A DNA stretch of 52,528 nt from a virus. The translations under genes and the position numbers were made by a program. This document shows, one piece after another, positions 26,025-34,085 of the stretch; the first letter of the stretch is position 1, and each line of letters begins with the position of its first letter. The stretch is from positions 1 through 52,528 of the IMG/VR virus record IMGVR_UViG_3300042555_002061; one strand, 5' to 3'. The notes below the pieces were generated by a model. The model was not told the DNA's origin. It searched no databases and saw nothing but the letters and a program-made list of their open reading frames with translations.

Positions 26025-26134
26025 AAAACACCTATAGAGGGGCTAGGGAAACAAACTGTGACGGACGGGGATAAACAAGACAGACAAAGTCAGGCAGCAC
26101 CTAAACAAAGTTGGTTGGCCTGGGGGGGGGTGGA
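26025..26134. other. Late intergenic gap with poly-G run
   Basis: This 110-base gap holds CCTGGGGGGGGG near 26119, an extended form of the dispersed word with nine or more G, and C-rich sequence on the transcript. I see no gene. The G-run could form unusual DNA/RNA structure and is a likely slippage hot-spot. Confidence 0.4.
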
Positions 26135-26461
26135 TCAGTTCGGTACTTTGGTGTATCGAATTGTTCCGTTGATGTTTGGTGAAGCATCGCTACTTACACA
26201 GCCCAATGCCCAACCTTCTGGAACCAACACTTCCCTGGGGGAGATTGAGGTTGTTCCAGAGATTACCGTGGTTGTGTATCTGTGGAGTGCGTCCATGTTG
26301 TTGGAGTCACCGATAGCTGCGAGGGGGTTTGTGAGCTTGATTGTGTGTGTTCCTGATCCGAGGTTGTTGCCTGCTACGATGTAGCTGCCACCTTCGAGTG
26401 GACCAGTATGAACTGAAAGAGTTGAAGTTACCGGGGAGATTGGAATTGGACCGTCTATCAT
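26135..26461 (-). CDS. Small beta-rich late protein
   Basis: 108 residues, Ser/Thr/Gly-rich, without signal or membrane segments. It overlaps the subtilase gene by 4 bases, so the two are translationally coupled, and the protein could be a virion partner of the protease. No family recognised. Confidence 0.48.
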   Translation of the reverse strand: MIDGPIPISPVTSTLSVHTGPLEGGSYIVAGNNLGSGTHTIKLTNPLAAIGDSNNMDALHRYTTTVISGTTSISPREVLVPEGWALGCVSSDASPNINGTIRYTKVPN

Positions 26462-27390
26462 ACAAACTCCAGTTGATCGTTAAGGAGAGCATTCATTATC
26501 TCCTGAGTTTTTGGAACACCCATACCCCAACCAGGATCGAACCCTGGAGCACCTTTGTCTTGGCAGTATTGGGCTAAAAATGTACGGACAGCTTCGATAC
26601 CTGTAAATGCTGCATTGCCTTCTCTTCGCATCAATTCGATGATTAAGCAGAATAGTCCAGCAGCATCCGGAGTAGCCATGCTTGTACCGGACATGGCTCT
26701 TAGTCCGTTGGTAGTCGAACAAGAAATGATGTCCTCTCCTGGACAACACATATCCATTTCCCGGCCTCCAGAGGAGAATGAGGCTCGCTGTCCGTCTTTT
26801 CGATAAGCTCCAATGCAGAGAGCTTCTTCGTCATACTTTGCAGGGTAGCCAATTGTATTTGTTCGACCGTTAAAGCCTGAGTTGCCTGCTGCTGCAACAA
26901 CAATTACTCCTTTGCTCCAAGCATATTGCAATGCTTCTTGCATGGGCTTGTAGGGACTGTTTGATCCAAGGGACATGGAGATAACGTCAGCACCAGCATC
27001 TACTGCCCACCGAACTCCTTGAGCAATTGCTTCTGACGTTCCACTTCCTCGATTGGACAAAACTTTTCCAACTATCAGCGAAGCAGCAGGGGCAAGCCCT
27101 ATACCCTCTCGACCTAGGGTTGACCCTGCACAATGGGTTCCGTGCCCATTGCCGTCCGTCCAGCTCTCACCCTGGATGAATGAACGTGCTTCGACTGGTT
27201 CAGGAAGTAAATCGTGTCTGGCTACTCCAGTGTCTAGAATAGCAGCACGAATACCAGCACCAGTTACTTTTTTCCAAATTGGGTCTAGTATGGTTTTTGG
27301 TCGATGCCAAAGACTGTCAGGAACTGCGAACAGTTCTACGTCTGAAACCAAGTCTGGTGGATATGATACAGGTGGACTGTTGTCTTGCAT
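26458..27390 (-). CDS. Subtilisin-like serine protease (S8)
   Basis: 310 residues with the full catalytic set: Asp53 in AAILDTGV, His83 in GNGHGTHCAGS, oxyanion Asn170 in AAAGNSG and Ser237 in SGTSMATPDAAG. There is no signal peptide and little room for a propeptide (about 45 residues). It is the first gene after the second promoter and its leader hairpin. Phage-encoded subtilases are uncommon; possible roles are processing virion proteins, opening a protein-rich host envelope at entry, or lysis. No peptidoglycan hydrolase is recognisable in the window, which makes the envelope idea worth testing. Confidence 0.88.
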   Translation of the reverse strand: MQDNSPPVSYPPDLVSDVELFAVPDSLWHRPKTILDPIWKKVTGAGIRAAILDTGVARHDLLPEPVEARSFIQGESWTDGNGHGTHCAGSTLGREGIGLAPAASLIVGKVLSNRGSGTSEAIAQGVRWAVDAGADVISMSLGSNSPYKPMQEALQYAWSKGVIVVAAAGNSGFNGRTNTIGYPAKYDEEALCIGAYRKDGQRASFSSGGREMDMCCPGEDIISCSTTNGLRAMSGTSMATPDAAGLFCLIIELMRREGNAAFTGIEAVRTFLAQYCQDKGAPGFDPGWGMGVPKTQEIMNALLNDQLEFV

Positions 27391-27402
27391 GATTGGTAAA
27401 TA

Positions 27403-27454
27403 GAAAAAGCCGACCTACCACAAGACAATGAGTATTGTCAAGAGCAGATCGGCT
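27403..27454 (-). terminator. Leader hairpin with U-run before the subtilase gene
   Basis: On the mRNA an 11-bp stem forms between 27444-27454 and 27408-27418 (two G-U pairs). It encloses a second perfect 6-bp stem (27434-27439 with 27424-27429) and is followed by UUUUC. It is built like an intrinsic terminator but lies between the promoter at 27.50 kb and the first late gene, so it may act as an attenuator or end the early transcript coming from the right. Confidence 0.65.
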
Positions 27455-27459
27455 GAAAC

Positions 27460-27474
27460 TATCTTTTGAAGATA
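27460..27474. promoter_or_regulatory. Hairpin-CCCGCT element, third copy
   Basis: TATCTT (27460-27465) pairs with AAGATA (27469-27474) and is followed by TTAACCCGCT. Two similar elements lie at 4336 and 4479 in the other major intergenic region. It sits just downstream of the -10 box on the transcript side, where a regulator or processing factor could act. Confidence 0.5.
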
Positions 27475-27499
27475 TTAACCCGCTCCGATCCGCTAGTGA

Positions 27500-27527
27500 A
27501 TTATAACCGCGAAAATCGGAAAGGCAA
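27500..27527 (-). promoter_or_regulatory. Sigma70-like promoter for the late block
   Basis: On the minus strand TTGCCT (27522-27527), a 16-base spacer, and TATAAT (27500-27505) are followed by TCACTA. The promoter at 52.4 kb has the same arrangement: TTGTCT, 16 bases, TATAAT, TCACTA. Expected start is near 27493. Genes downstream are subtilase and virion genes. Confidence 0.72.
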
Positions 27528-27621
27528 TACTATTTTTCAAAAAAGGCGGTTTAATATCATAGAAAGATAATTAAATTCATTTAATTATTTTTCTATCCTC
27601 ATGGGAAGATAACGGGGTCGG

Positions 27622-28209
27622 TTATTCCATTGGTAGGGGTTTGGGATGGGAGCAGGGAATCCATTCGTACAGTCCGTAGTTCGATATGGTAACTACGTTG
27701 CCAAGCTGTCGTTCAATTGTGTCAAGTTCCAAGGGTGTCCAAGGTTTCTTGGCTGATTGACCTGAGTATTTTTTTGCAAATTGATTGAGCAAAAGGGTAT
27801 GGCTAAGTTGCTCTGCCACTTTGTTGTCTGCTAGCCGAACTATGTCACCAATGATTCGTCCATTGTACTTGTCTGTATCAATGGTCAAAATCCTGAGAGA
27901 CGGACCATATTTGTGAACCCAAGTCTCTACAAACTGTTTGACCAGCTTACCGGCAGGCAGCTTCTTTTCTGGGGTGTCGATTCCAGTAAGTCGTATAGCT
28001 CGGTGGGCATAGATGTTCTCAATTGAGTCGAGTTCATAGATAGCTTCAAGGGTGTCGCCGTCGATGACTTTAAGACTTAGGATGTTACGTAAGCTCATAA
28101 GATATTGTACCTGTTGGATTCGAGAAGTGAGGCTTTGGTCTAGAAATTGCATGGCTTCGTCCCAGTGATCGGTTAACCACCAATCTTTATCGACAGATAT
28201 TGTTGTCAT
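27622..28209 (-). CDS. Thermonuclease-like nuclease (SNase fold)
   Basis: 195 residues. After a 42-residue N-terminal helix the OB-fold nuclease signature appears: KVIDGDT (Asp50, Asp52), RLTGIDTPE (Arg73, Asp78, Glu81) and DKYNGRIIGD (Arg118), matching the catalytic Arg-Glu-Arg of staphylococcal nuclease. No signal peptide. It ends the block that carries the terminase genes. It may degrade host DNA or trim phage DNA; the role is inferred. Confidence 0.82.
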   Translation of the reverse strand: MTTISVDKDWWLTDHWDEAMQFLDQSLTSRIQQVQYLMSLRNILSLKVIDGDTLEAIYELDSIENIYAHRAIRLTGIDTPEKKLPAGKLVKQFVETWVHKYGPSLRILTIDTDKYNGRIIGDIVRLADNKVAEQLSHTLLLNQFAKKYSGQSAKKPWTPLELDTIERQLGNVVTISNYGLYEWIPCSHPKPLPME

Positions 28210-28214
28210 TTGAT

Positions 28215-28532
28215 TTAGTAGGGTCTGCGATATCTAGTGTGTGCCGGATATCTAGGGTCTGGTGCTGGAGTACCTATCAAATGATCGGGTACAGGAATCC
28301 AGTTAGGTTGGTCTTTCATAGGATTTGTACAATCACCGATTTCGTCATAAGGGCGAATGATTTCTCCGGCGTCTAAATCTCTGTAAGATACATTTTTGTT
28401 TCTGTCTAGTTCTTCCATGAAGGCTATTAACTTGCCACGTTGATAGCCTTTAGTGTAACCTAGTCTGTATGCTGAGTGCATACAAGCAGCTAGGTTAAGA
28501 ACAAACAAAAGAACTGCTGCAAGGGTAATCAT
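28215..28532 (-). CDS. Short lipoprotein or membrane protein
   Basis: I start this at ATG 28532, which overlaps the TGA of the upstream gene as ATGA; the frame is open 20 codons further but the alternative lacks context. The 105-residue product begins MITLAAVLLFVLNLAACMHS, either a lipoprotein signal (LAAC lipobox) or a membrane anchor, followed by a soluble acidic then Pro-rich tail. It might be a lysis or superinfection-exclusion factor; no family recognised. Confidence 0.55.
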   Translation of the reverse strand: MITLAAVLLFVLNLAACMHSAYRLGYTKGYQRGKLIAFMEELDRNKNVSYRDLDAGEIIRPYDEIGDCTNPMKDQPNWIPVPDHLIGTPAPDPRYPAHTRYRRPY

Positions 28533-29659
28533 TTGAGTTGGTCCGGATGCTGGTAGGTGTCGGGTTGTTGGTTGGTGTCTACTGCTTGCCACAAAGCAAA
28601 CGTAAGACGAGCCATTGCATTAACCAGGTGGGGTTCGTCTCTGTTGCCCCGATTCCACTCGTTAATATGGTTCACGGCATGATTCAGGTGATCCCACTGT
28701 GGAATGTTTTTCCAGCTATCTTTGCCGTATTTTCTAGCACCAAAACCTAAGCATTGTGCCAACAACCGAAGAACCTCTGGTGGAATACAATCGAATCGAG
28801 CATCAAGGTGGGATTGTTTACCGCCTTGTTCATTGACGTCGATGTTGTTTTCCTGGGGTGTTGGAGGTAAGTCGAGGACGTTTACTTTGTTCTCGGCAGG
28901 AGTAAGTTCTGCTTCTGGTATTCCAGGTAACCGACCCCAAATTGTGCCGTCTGGATTGATGTTGATGATTTTGTATAACCAACCAGTAACCTTGTTCAGT
29001 ATCGAGCTTTGAACGTGAAATGTGAGTCCGCTTGACTGGTAGTAGACAGGATCACCCATGACAAATTTTGGTGGTGGTGCGTTGTCGGGTACATGGGTTG
29101 CTGGAAGTTCTTCAAGATGGTGTGTGAGTACCATAATTCTCAAGTTTGAGTTTACTTTAACTTGACAGGCATGTCGGGATACAGAATCATTTACGACAAC
29201 TCCAACGTGGTCTTTGTACTTGCCGTCAATAACTTTTACCCACGTACCGTTGGGGAATGAGTTTGACGGAACACTTAGTTCTTTTATTTCTTTGAGCAGT
29301 TTTTGTTTGAGAGCTAGCAATATTGTTAGTTCTCCGCTAACTTCGGGAATTTCTAGCGAAGTTCCTTGGAGAGCTGGTGGTGGGTTGACGATTGATTCAG
29401 CAGGGGTCGGAGCTTTGTCTCGAATGAGACACTCTTTGTAATATTCTATTTGGACCTTTCCTGCTTTTATGCCAACTGGGGGAGTGTCTGAGGGGAGTAC
29501 TCCAAAGTTATGTGAAGGTTCGTTTGTAATGTCTACTAACAAAGCTGGTTTCCATTCGTCTTTTGGTGTAGGTCTCACTACACACTGGATTGGTAAACGA
29601 TGTCGGTCTTTGACTGTTGGGGTGCGGTATTGAAGGTTGGTGTCTGGGGTCTTGGTCAT
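28529..29659 (-). CDS. KOW-like / DUF5664 dNTP diphosphohydrolase-like fusion
   Basis: 376 residues. Residues about 140-200 contain a KOW-like segment (GTWVKVIDGKYKDHVGVVV) and a second SH3-like stretch follows. The last 85 residues (LGFGARKYGKDSWKN, HLNHAVNHINEWN, DEPHLVNAMARL) match the DUF5664/dATP-dGTP diphosphohydrolase N-terminal family, an all-alpha NTP pyrophosphatase relative. It overlaps the terminase by 4 bases. A second pyrophosphatase of the MazG type lies at 40462-41328, so dNTP pools are probably adjusted. The KOW fusion is unusual. Confidence 0.65.
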   Translation of the reverse strand: MTKTPDTNLQYRTPTVKDRHRLPIQCVVRPTPKDEWKPALLVDITNEPSHNFGVLPSDTPPVGIKAGKVQIEYYKECLIRDKAPTPAESIVNPPPALQGTSLEIPEVSGELTILLALKQKLLKEIKELSVPSNSFPNGTWVKVIDGKYKDHVGVVVNDSVSRHACQVKVNSNLRIMVLTHHLEELPATHVPDNAPPPKFVMGDPVYYQSSGLTFHVQSSILNKVTGWLYKIININPDGTIWGRLPGIPEAELTPAENKVNVLDLPPTPQENNIDVNEQGGKQSHLDARFDCIPPEVLRLLAQCLGFGARKYGKDSWKNIPQWDHLNHAVNHINEWNRGNRDEPHLVNAMARLTFALWQAVDTNQQPDTYQHPDQLK

Positions 29660-31830
29660 TTTTTGCTCACGTATTGTTGGATGTTGAATCGTTTGATTTC
29701 TTTGGTGGTTTTGAGAGTACAGCCTGCTTTGAACAAGAGAGCTGTACAGCCTACGATATTGTCGAGCAACTCGTTGTCGTGACTAGCGGTGTTAACCCAC
29801 TCATTCACGATTCGTTGTTCTTTTTGGTTTACCAGTTGTGTAACATCTTCTGCACACAAGTGTTCAGCCATCAATTGGTGATCTCCAGGATTTTCTGGGA
29901 TGAACAGCTTGTATGTACCGATGACTCCTGAACGAGCAATGAATCCTCGATGAACGTGAGTTTTCATGCTGTTGGTGTCAATCTTTAACAGGTCAACTAT
30001 TCTGTCCTGGGATGGGGTGGTAAAACAGTGGTAGTGCATTTGTCTGTCACCACTGGTGTTTTCCATCATAGGACGATCTTTGACTCCGTAGAATACTCCT
30101 TGAGTACCCAACGTAATTGTTCGGTGACGACATTCACGAATGGCTCGCAGAACGTGATCGGTTTGCCACATGGTGTCAAATGCGATGTATCTGTGAAGCA
30201 TTTCGTGTCCATCTTCCCGAGTGTAGATGGTGTTGCCAAGAATCTCAGAGAAGTCTCGAACGGCTTGATACATCATGCCTGCGAAATCTTCTCGTTCAAT
30301 GTCTTGGTATATGTCACACAACTTTCGTTGAATCTTTCCTTTACGAAAGATTACTCCAGGCTGGGGTGGGTAAGTTCCGTAGTCCACTACGTAGGGCATT
30401 AACTGAGTATCCGAAGCTACGGTCATGTAGCTCAAAAAGTCAGCATTGCAGTCAACGTGTGTAACAAGAACTTTACACTGTGCTGGCACTTTTCTCCTGG
30501 GAAGGTGGGATATGCGGGATACGATTTGTTCAGGCAAAGCTTTGATGGCTTCGTCTTCGCTGGTAGTGGTGTCCACTTTGCATTGACATTCATAGTTGAA
30601 GGCTTCTTCGCCTTCTTCGTAAAAGAATGTCATTGCGTGCTGAACTGCTGACACTTCGATTGGATCGTCTGTGTCCCATTCGTAAGCCCATTCCCAAGTT
30701 GCTTCTGCACCTTCGTGAAGTTGATCGTAGTTGTTTTTAACAAACTCGTATGCTCTACGTTGTGCTCGTTCTCGATCACCTTCTACGTGTCGGTTGAAGT
30801 TCAGCAGCATAGCTCCGTACTGATCCCACAAGTCCATGTTTTTAGGCATGGTCTTGAGCATCGAATACATTGCTACTTCCCATGAAGGTTCGTTGAGAAT
30901 AAAGTGTGTAGCTGTGTCTCCCTTGCAGTTCGGTGTGATTGTCATAATGGCTCGAATTTTCTTCGAGTGACTTCCACCAAAGAGTGCTGCTCGTTTGATG
31001 GTCTTGATAATCTTAGCCGAGACTGCTGGACTAACAGCATCTTTATCTGTTTGAATGTCATCCAACAAAACGAAGTCGGGTCGAATAACTTTACCGGATT
31101 CTGGTCCGTACCGAATCTTTCGAGAAATTCCCCGAAGGTTATCTTTGGTACGAACTAGAATAATGGCTCCGCTGCTCGGTTCTCCTGGGACGTTTGGGAA
31201 TCGAATGTAGTCTCCACCCCATCCGGTGTGGGTTGGTTCGCCGTTAAGGGTTTGTTTGTTAGCCTTGACTGCTTTGCCTTCGGTTTGTTGAAAGCATTGC
31301 ATGATTGTTGGGTAGTATTCTTCTAGGGCATAGTTACCCAGCAACTCTGTTTGCAACTGCTCCATGATGTCCGTAGACTTGTCAATGGCAGACGAAACAA
31401 TCAGAGCAAACTTGATGTCTCCTTGCAAGACTCCCATGAGCATTTGATTAACTGCACGGGAAGTCTTAGCAAATCCACGAGGTTCTGCTTGAACTAGCTT
31501 GCCACGACTTTGTACAATCTTTTGAAATCGTCGAATAGCTTTGTTTTGTTCTTCACCGAACTCTTTTTGTCCGGTGCTGTTTGGGAACAGTATTTGGTGT
31601 GCTTTGACGTAATCGGATCGTAGTTCGTCTCGTTTGGCTTGCAGTTCTGGAGAGATTGTAACGTCAGCTTTTACGTCGTGAAACATGCTCTTGAGCATTT
31701 GATCTCGACGATCGTTCCGACGTTGCATAGATCGTTGACGAGTCAATGCCGACGTTTCTTCTGGGGAGAGAATGTCAGGTACTGACCCATCATCATCGAA
31801 TTCTGCGAATGGATCAAATCCTTTTGGCAT
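29656..31830 (-). CDS. Terminase large subunit
   Basis: 724 residues. The ATPase half has a deviant Walker A (EPRGFAKTS, residues 116-124) and Walker B followed by acidic residues (VLLDDIQTD, 254 onward). The nuclease half begins near residue 460, where THVDCNADF supplies a likely metal-binding Asp. It cuts and pumps concatemeric DNA into proheads through the portal. I find no adjacent small subunit I can name. Several dispersed-word copies lie within (30003, 30494, 31181). Confidence 0.85.
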   Translation of the reverse strand: MPKGFDPFAEFDDDGSVPDILSPEETSALTRQRSMQRRNDRRDQMLKSMFHDVKADVTISPELQAKRDELRSDYVKAHQILFPNSTGQKEFGEEQNKAIRRFQKIVQSRGKLVQAEPRGFAKTSRAVNQMLMGVLQGDIKFALIVSSAIDKSTDIMEQLQTELLGNYALEEYYPTIMQCFQQTEGKAVKANKQTLNGEPTHTGWGGDYIRFPNVPGEPSSGAIILVRTKDNLRGISRKIRYGPESGKVIRPDFVLLDDIQTDKDAVSPAVSAKIIKTIKRAALFGGSHSKKIRAIMTITPNCKGDTATHFILNEPSWEVAMYSMLKTMPKNMDLWDQYGAMLLNFNRHVEGDRERAQRRAYEFVKNNYDQLHEGAEATWEWAYEWDTDDPIEVSAVQHAMTFFYEEGEEAFNYECQCKVDTTTSEDEAIKALPEQIVSRISHLPRRKVPAQCKVLVTHVDCNADFLSYMTVASDTQLMPYVVDYGTYPPQPGVIFRKGKIQRKLCDIYQDIEREDFAGMMYQAVRDFSEILGNTIYTREDGHEMLHRYIAFDTMWQTDHVLRAIRECRHRTITLGTQGVFYGVKDRPMMENTSGDRQMHYHCFTTPSQDRIVDLLKIDTNSMKTHVHRGFIARSGVIGTYKLFIPENPGDHQLMAEHLCAEDVTQLVNQKEQRIVNEWVNTASHDNELLDNIVGCTALLFKAGCTLKTTKEIKRFNIQQYVSKK

Positions 31831-33860
31831 TATTCAAATCCAATGTGTTGGAGTAATTCTACCAGTGGTTGGTTGAGTTGTAGTTTTACTACGTGTCGAC
31901 CGACTCCACTGTTAGATGGAAGTTTTATACCGTAAACTAACTTGAGTGCAACTAAGTCTTGCAGTTCACGGTTGACTCGTTCGATGGACATGTCGGTGAG
32001 CATAACGATTTCGTCTCGACTACGAGGTTCTTTCATAATATGCCGAACAATCCGCATACGATAAGACTTGTAGTCGATGATGTCTCGAATGACTTTTACT
32101 ACCAATTGATGTACCATTTCGTTAGGCTTGTCGAGACCTAAAACTATGGTAGCACAAATGTGTAGCTTGGTCAACTGACCGATCAAACGAGCAGGTACTT
32201 CGATGATAGGTTCTGAGGCTATCTCGTTACCACGATTGTTTTCTCGGTCAACTTTAGTACGAAGGGTTGCAGCAAGACGAGCAAACTTTTTAATGTTTTC
32301 TTGTTCTCTTGGACCCAGGAGTACGTTGATGTTCTTTTGCATGAGAGCATCAATGAAACCTTTGGCTGCTGCAATAACTGGAGTTTCTGGAGGGAGAGCT
32401 GATGGATCGTTAGCTACTGCCATGGATCGAGTTAACATACGATCTTCGATTAGTTCACGATCACGTTCGGACAAGTCCAACTCGAAGTCCAAAAATCTCT
32501 CCCCCAGGAAAGATTGGTCAGACCTACGTAGAACGTGAGTACCACACAATACCATCGTAGAACGAATATTACGATAGTCGTGAGCAACCATGTTCTTGTA
32601 GAACGTGGAACTGTCTTTGTCGTAGAAGTCTCGGAGTTCTGAAAAGATTTTCTCTACGTTACCTTCTCGCATCAGAGCATCAGCATCTTTGACGATGAGT
32701 GTTTTGCCTGCAATGAGAGGGATAAGAGAAGCATCTTGTCCGTTGTCGTCTTTCCAACCAGAAAACAAACCTGTAAACGTAGACTTGAGAACTACTTGTT
32801 CGGAACCACCAACGACTTTGGCAATGGTAGTTTTACCAGAACTTGGAGCACCAAACATACGAATCCATAGTTGTTCGCCTTCTATCCTGGTGGAGTAGAT
32901 GGAGGACAATACTAGGAGTAGTCCTAGCTTCATGGGTTCAGTTGTGTGGAATACTTGTTCGTATCGAGCAACTAATTCATCGAACGTAGTGCATGAAGTG
33001 TCAGCAACGACAGTCTCCATTGTGGTCTTTACGACCACGACGTTTTCTGGGGAAGTGTACGGTGTTTTCCATTCTTCTAGTTTGGAAAATGAACCTCGAC
33101 CATACTCTCGGTAAACGTCGTTAAGATCATAACCTACAGGCTTGTCTTCGGGATACCGAATGTAACTGATGGACTTTGGCTTGTAGTGACTGGTAGCGAT
33201 ATGGCTGAGAATAACTTTCTCAAATCCAGCTTTACCAGAAGGGTCGTTGTCGTAAGCAAACACAACGTGTTTGTCTGCCAAGATTTCACACCAACTTGCT
33301 TTCCATACTCCGGCCCCAGGAACTCCGATAGGAGATACGTGATGTCCACCGATAATGGCCCTGGCAGCTAAACGATCCCAGTGACCTTCGGAAATCAAAA
33401 TGGTATCGCAGGTGGTTTCTTCCCAGTTCATGAGTGTGTGCTCAATTCCTGGGGAGGCCATGATAATCCACTTGTCTGCCCATTCTCCGGTGTGTTTGTC
33501 TTGCTTACGAACTAGAGCAACTTTGTACAAGTTGTTTAGTTTGCCGTTCTTGAAAGTAGGAATCAAATACGAACCATTTAGGTCGTTGTATTTGAGTCCG
33601 GCGTCTTGAATGCAAGATAGAGGCAAGTCTCGGAGAGACGAAATAAAGTTGGCAGTGCGAGTTACGTTGTCGAAAGATTCGTACAAGTAGCGTAGGAATT
33701 GAACTGGATTACCACTCTTCATACAGACTTTGCAGTCCCAAAGAAATGTCTCTCCGTTGTAGAAAAAGTGAGATTGTTTTTCGCAGAATGGGCAGTCCAT
33801 AATGAACTGATCACCATGCTGTTGGGCTATGATCCCTGTGTGAAATTCGAACAAATGCAC
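31830..33860 (-). CDS. Primase-helicase (CHC2 zinc finger, TOPRIM, AAA+)
   Basis: 676 residues with three modules. A zinc finger uses Cys23, Cys26, Cys43 and Cys46. A TOPRIM fold follows, with Glu158 in ISEGHWD and Asp204/Asp206 in AYDNDPSGK. A AAA+-like ATPase has Walker A GAPSSGKTT (337-345) and Walker B LIVKDADAL. The C-terminus looks like a winged helix. It would prime and unwind at the fork with the family A polymerase upstream. The ATPase is not a DnaB-type RecA fold, so it resembles a D5/MCM-like helicase arrangement. Two dispersed words are in the reverse orientation here (32503, 33314). Confidence 0.85.
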   Translation of the reverse strand: MHLFEFHTGIIAQQHGDQFIMDCPFCEKQSHFFYNGETFLWDCKVCMKSGNPVQFLRYLYESFDNVTRTANFISSLRDLPLSCIQDAGLKYNDLNGSYLIPTFKNGKLNNLYKVALVRKQDKHTGEWADKWIIMASPGIEHTLMNWEETTCDTILISEGHWDRLAARAIIGGHHVSPIGVPGAGVWKASWCEILADKHVVFAYDNDPSGKAGFEKVILSHIATSHYKPKSISYIRYPEDKPVGYDLNDVYREYGRGSFSKLEEWKTPYTSPENVVVVKTTMETVVADTSCTTFDELVARYEQVFHTTEPMKLGLLLVLSSIYSTRIEGEQLWIRMFGAPSSGKTTIAKVVGGSEQVVLKSTFTGLFSGWKDDNGQDASLIPLIAGKTLIVKDADALMREGNVEKIFSELRDFYDKDSSTFYKNMVAHDYRNIRSTMVLCGTHVLRRSDQSFLGERFLDFELDLSERDRELIEDRMLTRSMAVANDPSALPPETPVIAAAKGFIDALMQKNINVLLGPREQENIKKFARLAATLRTKVDRENNRGNEIASEPIIEVPARLIGQLTKLHICATIVLGLDKPNEMVHQLVVKVIRDIIDYKSYRMRIVRHIMKEPRSRDEIVMLTDMSIERVNRELQDLVALKLVYGIKLPSNSGVGRHVVKLQLNQPLVELLQHIGFE

Positions 33861-33873
33861 GGTACAATACCTT

Positions 33874-34083
33874 TCATCGGCTGTGTTTTAGGATTCGGTC
33901 TCTCATTCGAAGCAACGAATCTTTGTCTTGCTCCGTAGGAAAGTTGAGTTCTTCGTCGATCAGTTCTAAGATAGCTTTGTGCTTGGCTTGATCTGATAGT
34001 TTGGAAGAAAGTATTTTTTGTATGTCAAGCAAGTTTGCTTTGAACAATACAAGTTTTTCGGTAACGGTCAAAGGTTGTGGCAT
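33874..34083 (-). CDS. Small helical protein between polymerase and primase
   Basis: 69 residues, all helical and charged, with no cysteines or membrane segment. It sits in the gap between the polymerase (2 bases after its stop) and the primase-helicase (13 bases before its start). Its place suggests a replisome accessory factor; no family recognised. Confidence 0.6.
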   Translation of the reverse strand: MPQPLTVTEKLVLFKANLLDIQKILSSKLSDQAKHKAILELIDEELNFPTEQDKDSLLRMRDRILKHSR

Positions 34084-34085
34084 AG

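Noticed and set aside
28529-29659. Z-genome (2-aminoadenine) pathway
   Set aside because: A DUF5664-like hydrolase is present, but no PurZ-like adenylosuccinate synthetase is recognisable, so the pathway is not supported.
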